Assembly (NCBI GenBank): GCA_900541125.1
Contig: UQIK01000029.1
Location: 1-24,817, forward strand
Direction: 5' to 3'
DNA length: 24,817 nt
Source of the DNA: an uncultured Collinsella sp.
GTDB taxonomy: Bacteria > Actinomycetota > Coriobacteriia > Coriobacteriales > Coriobacteriaceae
The notes beneath the pieces were generated by a model. The model was given only the letters and a program-made list of their open reading frames with translations, searched no databases and had not been told where the DNA came from. Shown one piece after another: positions 21,860 to 24,817 of this stretch. Position 1 is the stretch's first letter; each line of letters starts with the position of its first letter. Position numbers and translations under genes: made by a program.

Positions 21860-22840
21860 ATGAAGGACATCACCATCAGCCGCAGGAGCCTTCTGGTCTC
21901 CGCCGGCCTGCTCGCGCTCGCCCCGCTCGCCGGATGCGGCGGCAACTCTGGTTCCGGCTCTGCTGCCGCCGGTTCCGACTACACCATCGGCGTTCTGCAG
22001 CTCACCGAGCACTCCGCACTCGATGCCGCCAACGACGGCTTTGTCAAGGCCATCAAGGAGAGCGGCCTTAAGGTCAAGATCGACCAGAAGAACGCCCAGA
22101 ACGACCAGTCCACGTGTAAGTCCATTGCCGACAAGTTTGTGGGCGACAACGTCAACCTGATTTATGCCATCGCAACGCCCGCCGCGCAGGCTGCCGCCGG
22201 CGCCACGGCCGATATCCCCATCGTGGGCTGCGCCATCACCGACTACGCCGCCTCCGGCCTGGTCCAGGACAACGACAAGCCCGGCACCAACGTCACGGGC
22301 GCTTCCGACCTCACCCCGGTCGCCGAGCAGCTCGAGATGATGCAGAAGGTCCTGCCCGACGTTAAAAAGGTCGGCCTGCTCTACTGCACCGCCGAGTCCA
22401 ACTCCGACGTCCAAATCAAGGCCGCCAAGAAGGAGCTCGACAAGCTGGGCCTCGAGTACACTGACTTCACCGTCTCGAGCTCCAACGAGATTCAGTCCGT
22501 CGTCGAGTCTGCCGTGGGCAAGGTCGACGCGCTGTACTCCCCCACCGACAACACCATCGCCGCGGGTGCCTCGCAGGTCGGCCAGATCTGCAAGGAAAAC
22601 AAGCTTCCCTTCGTGACTGGCGAGGAGGGTATGTGCATGGCCGGCGGCCTGTTCACCCTCTCCATCAATTACGAGGACCTGGGCTACGCCGCGGGCGAGA
22701 TGGCCGTTAAGATCCTGAAGGGCGAGGCCAAGCCCGAAGACATGCCGATCAAGCACCTCTCGAGCAAGGACCTGGTCGTCGTCAAGAACGACGAAATGGC
22801 CGAGGCCCTGGGCATCGACCTTTCCGCTCTGGACGCGTAA
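21860..22840 (+). CDS. ABC transporter substrate-binding lipoprotein (ABC_sub_bind/TrpX-like)
   Basis: This 326-residue exported lipoprotein captures a ligand for an importer. The signal (1-26) has SRRSLL, a twin-arginine-like motif, a hydrophobic core and the lipobox LAGC with Cys26, then a Gly/Ser-rich tether. The mature part (about 36-326) follows PF04392: YTIGVLQLTEHSALDAANDGF, KIDQKNAQNDQSTCKSIADKF, LIYAIATPAAQAA, KKVGLLYCTAESNSD and YSPTDNTIAAG. Family members linked to such permease/ATPase pairs bind tryptophan, tyrosine or similar ligands; the ligand here is not determined. The ATG at 21860 follows GGGGGT. The permease gene starts 203 bases downstream. Confidence 0.9.
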   Translation: MKDITISRRSLLVSAGLLALAPLAGCGGNSGSGSAAAGSDYTIGVLQLTEHSALDAANDGFVKAIKESGLKVKIDQKNAQNDQSTCKSIADKFVGDNVNLIYAIATPAAQAAAGATADIPIVGCAITDYAASGLVQDNDKPGTNVTGASDLTPVAEQLEMMQKVLPDVKKVGLLYCTAESNSDVQIKAAKKELDKLGLEYTDFTVSSSNEIQSVVESAVGKVDALYSPTDNTIAAGASQVGQICKENKLPFVTGEEGMCMAGGLFTLSINYEDLGYAAGEMAVKILKGEAKPEDMPIKHLSSKDLVVVKNDEMAEALGIDLSALDA

Positions 22841-22910
22841 TGCCATACGCGGCATGCGTCTAGAGCCCGTGCTCGCGCTTTAGCCGCGTTATTCAATATC
22901 TGAGCCACAG

Positions 22911-22968
22911 GGGCGGGCGCTGTAGACCGGCGTTCGCCCTGCTTGTTTCGGATGAGTCAAAACATCCG
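22911..22968 (+). other. hairpins in the spacer between lipoprotein and permease genes
   Basis: GGGCG (22911-22915) with CGCCC (22935-22939), followed by TGCTTGTTT, and CGGATG (22949-22954) with CATCCG (22963-22968) form two small stems in the 203-base gap. They could reduce read-through so that the binding protein is made in excess of the membrane parts, a common arrangement. A weak -10-like TATCAT lies near 22997. Confidence 0.35.
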
Positions 22969-23043
22969 GCCGCAGCTCTTTTATGCATTGTTACCGCTAT
23001 CATGGTGAACCACGTGTCCACCCTATCCTAGGAGGTATGAAGC

Positions 23044-23967
23044 ATGCTCATTGCATTGCAGGGCGCCGTTTCGCAGGGCGTCCTCTGGGGCATTATGGTG
23101 CTTGGCGTGTTTATCACGTTCCGCCTGCTCGACATTCCCGATATGACCTGCGACGGCAGCTTTGCCCTCGGCGGCTGCGTCTGCGCTGTGCTCATCGTCA
23201 ATAACAACGTCGACCCGCTGCTCGCCGTGCTGGCCGGTATGTGCGCCGGCGCCATCGCGGGTGCCGTCACGGGCATTTTGACCACCGTCTTTGAGATTCC
23301 CGCGATCCTCGCCGGAATCCTCACCCAGATCAGCCTGTGGTCCATCAACCTGCGCATCATGGGCAAGTCCAATACGCCCATTCTTGCCAAGGGCACCGTG
23401 TTCTCGGCCGTCAGCAATATGACCGGTCTGCCGCAGTCCACCGTTGCCATCATCTTGGGCATCCTGCTCGCCGTGGCTATCGTTGCCATCCTGTATTGGT
23501 TCTTTGGCACCGAGATCGGCTCGGCGCTGCGCGCCACCGGCAACAACGAGTACATGATCCGCGCTCTGGGCGTCAACACCAACTCCACCAAGATGATCGC
23601 CCTCGTGCTCTCCAACGCCCTCATCGGCCTTTCGGGCGCGCTCATCTGCCAGAGCCAAAAGTATGCCGACATTGGTATGGGCACCGGTGCCATCGTTATC
23701 GGTCTTGCCGCCATCGTCATCGGCGAGGTGCTCGGTCGCCTGCTGCCCGGCGGACTCACGCAGTTTAGCGTCCGCCTAGCCTCTGCCGTCTTTGGCTCCG
23801 TGGTCTACTTCCTTATCCGCGCCATCGTGCTGCAGTTGGGCATGGACGCCAACGACATGAAGTTGCTCTCCGCCGTGATCGTCGCCGTGGCCCTGTGCGT
23901 ACCCGTGGTTTGGGAGCGCTATAAGCTCCGCAGCTCCTACACGAAGGGGGATGAGGCAGATGCTTAA
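23044..23967 (+). CDS. ABC transporter permease (TrpY-like, BPD_transp_2)
   Basis: This 307-residue inner-membrane protein has about eight or nine hydrophobic segments and is the channel of the importer formed with the adjacent lipoprotein and ATPase. It belongs to the branched-chain amino acid/ribose-type permease family. Typical parts are TFRLLDIPDMTCDGSFALGG (20-39) and the ATPase-coupling loop EIGSALRATGNNEYMIRALG (about 158-177). AGGAGG lies seven bases before the ATG; a nearer ATG is out of frame. Its end overlaps the ATPase gene by eight bases, indicating translational coupling. Confidence 0.92.
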   Translation: MLIALQGAVSQGVLWGIMVLGVFITFRLLDIPDMTCDGSFALGGCVCAVLIVNNNVDPLLAVLAGMCAGAIAGAVTGILTTVFEIPAILAGILTQISLWSINLRIMGKSNTPILAKGTVFSAVSNMTGLPQSTVAIILGILLAVAIVAILYWFFGTEIGSALRATGNNEYMIRALGVNTNSTKMIALVLSNALIGLSGALICQSQKYADIGMGTGAIVIGLAAIVIGEVLGRLLPGGLTQFSVRLASAVFGSVVYFLIRAIVLQLGMDANDMKLLSAVIVAVALCVPVVWERYKLRSSYTKGDEADA

Positions 23968-24754
23968 GCTCTCGCACGTCAAGAAGACCTTTAACAAGGG
24001 CACCGTCACCGAGAAGCGCGCGCTCACCGGCGTCGACCTCACCCTGAATGACGGCGATTTTGTAACCGTGATCGGCGGCAACGGCGCCGGCAAGTCCACG
24101 CTGCTCAACATGATCGCTGGCGTGTACCCGCTCGATTCGGGCGTTATTGAGCTCGATGGCACCGACATCTCGCGCCTGAGCGAGTCGCAGCGCGCCAAGT
24201 ACCTGGGCCGCGTGTTTCAGGACCCCATGCGCGGTACCGCTGCCGACATGCAGATCGCCGAGAACCTGGCCCTCGCCAAGCGTCGCGGCCAGCGTCGCGG
24301 CCTTTCGTGGGGCGTCACCAAGGCCGAGAAAGATGAGTACGTTGAGCTGCTCAAGCGCCTGGACCTTGGTCTGGACACGCGTCTCAACGCCAAGGTCGGT
24401 CTGCTCTCGGGCGGGCAGCGCCAGGCACTCACCCTGCTGATGGCCACGCTCACCAGGCCGCGCCTGCTACTGCTCGACGAGCACACCGCGGCCCTCGACC
24501 CCAAGACGGCCTCTAAGGTGCTCAACCTGACCGAGGAGATCGTCGACGAGAACCACCTGACCACGCTCATGGTCACGCACAACATGAACGACGCCATCCG
24601 TCTGGGCAACCGTCTGATCATGATGCACGAAGGCCATGTGATCTACGACGTGGCCGGTGACGAGAAGAAGTCGCTCACCGTGGCCGACCTGCTGCAGAAG
24701 TTCGAGGAGGTCTCGGGCGGTGAGCTCGCCAACGACCGCATGCTGCTAAGCTAA
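23960..24754 (+). CDS. ABC transporter ATP-binding protein (TrpZ-like)
   Basis: This 264-residue cytosolic ATPase powers the importer. Walker A is GGNGAGKST (39-47), the signature is LLSGGQRQAL (about 151-160), Walker B is LLLLDEHTAALDP (about 171-183) and the switch histidine is in MVTHNM. The Q-loop is in RVFQDPMRG near 89-97. The start at 23960 (MLKLSHVKK) is the family start and overlaps the permease stop; an in-frame ATG three codons earlier is only just after a G-run. Same operon as the preceding two genes. The aspartate after the signature-linked Walker B is followed by Glu (DEH), so it should be active. Confidence 0.94.
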   Translation: MLKLSHVKKTFNKGTVTEKRALTGVDLTLNDGDFVTVIGGNGAGKSTLLNMIAGVYPLDSGVIELDGTDISRLSESQRAKYLGRVFQDPMRGTAADMQIAENLALAKRRGQRRGLSWGVTKAEKDEYVELLKRLDLGLDTRLNAKVGLLSGGQRQALTLLMATLTRPRLLLLDEHTAALDPKTASKVLNLTEEIVDENHLTTLMVTHNMNDAIRLGNRLIMMHEGHVIYDVAGDEKKSLTVADLLQKFEEVSGGELANDRMLLS

Positions 24755-24817
24755 CGACCTAGAAAACCACCACAAAGGGGACAGTGAACTGCGCCCCGAA
24801 ACTTGGACTGAATAAAT
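24755..24817. other. non-coding window end
   Basis: No gene is seen in the last 63 bases. GGGG (24778-24781) and CCCC (24795-24798) could start a stem, but the sequence is cut by the window edge, so a terminator cannot be judged. Confidence 0.3.

Noticed and set aside
21749..22855. 368-residue open frame antisense to the substrate-binding protein
   Set aside because: Same codon-bias shadow; composition dominated by Val, Gly, Asp and Leu, and the opposite strand encodes a clear lipoprotein.

Overview
The window looks like a chromosomal stretch of a high-GC, gut-type actinobacterium of the Coriobacteriia, most probably Collinsella. This rests on codon style (GC-rich third positions, long spurious antisense frames), strong GGAGG-type ribosome sites, a twin-arginine-like lipoprotein signal, the mix of PTS, GH4, GH13 and arginine-family genes, and the dense palindromic intergenic repeats. 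The assignment is inference; no rRNA or other marker is present. I found no tRNA, rRNA, CRISPR array, transposase or prophage gene.

Layout. 1-182: non-coding, with one very strong hairpin. 183-2640: a class I aminotransferase (-), a divergent hypothetical protein (+) and a deoxyinosine-type DNA glycosylase (-). 2644-5399: a GH13 amylase-family enzyme that forms a tight operon with the glycosylase, a palindromic intergenic element, and an MFS exporter (all -). 5575-10521: a somewhat more A/T-rich sugar island made of an unknown membrane protein, a GH4 glycosidase, an RpiR-type regulator and a PTS EIICB permease. This is a regulated uptake and hydrolysis system for a phosphorylated glycoside; no EIIA lies inside it. 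10836-13196: a FeoA-FeoB fusion for ferrous iron uptake, with tandem palindromes just upstream.

13197-13833 is 637 bases without a gene. It holds the feo control region, a degenerate tandem repeat of about 62 bp and a terminator module. 13834-17088 is a compact three-gene unit: an ArcD-like antiporter, a dimethylarginine dimethylaminohydrolase (DDAH), and a divergent GntR/FCD regulator with a perfect ATTGTATACAAT palindrome between them. It reads as a methylarginine uptake and degradation cassette. Related intergenic modules lie on both sides of it.

17361-20655: an alpha/beta hydrolase of the acetyl-esterase type (-), an orphan glucose-type EIIA (+) that could serve the EIICB upstream, and asnS (+). 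20914-24754: a WYL-type regulator, then a three-gene ABC importer of the ABC_sub_bind/TrpXYZ type (lipoprotein, permease, ATPase; the last two overlap). The window ends in 63 bases of non-coding sequence.

The best candidate for something under-described is the DDAH/antiporter/GntR cassette. Next come the regulatory architectures: tandem CCATGG palindromes at feo, a possible ribosome-site switch before the RpiR gene, and the shared intergenic repeat modules.
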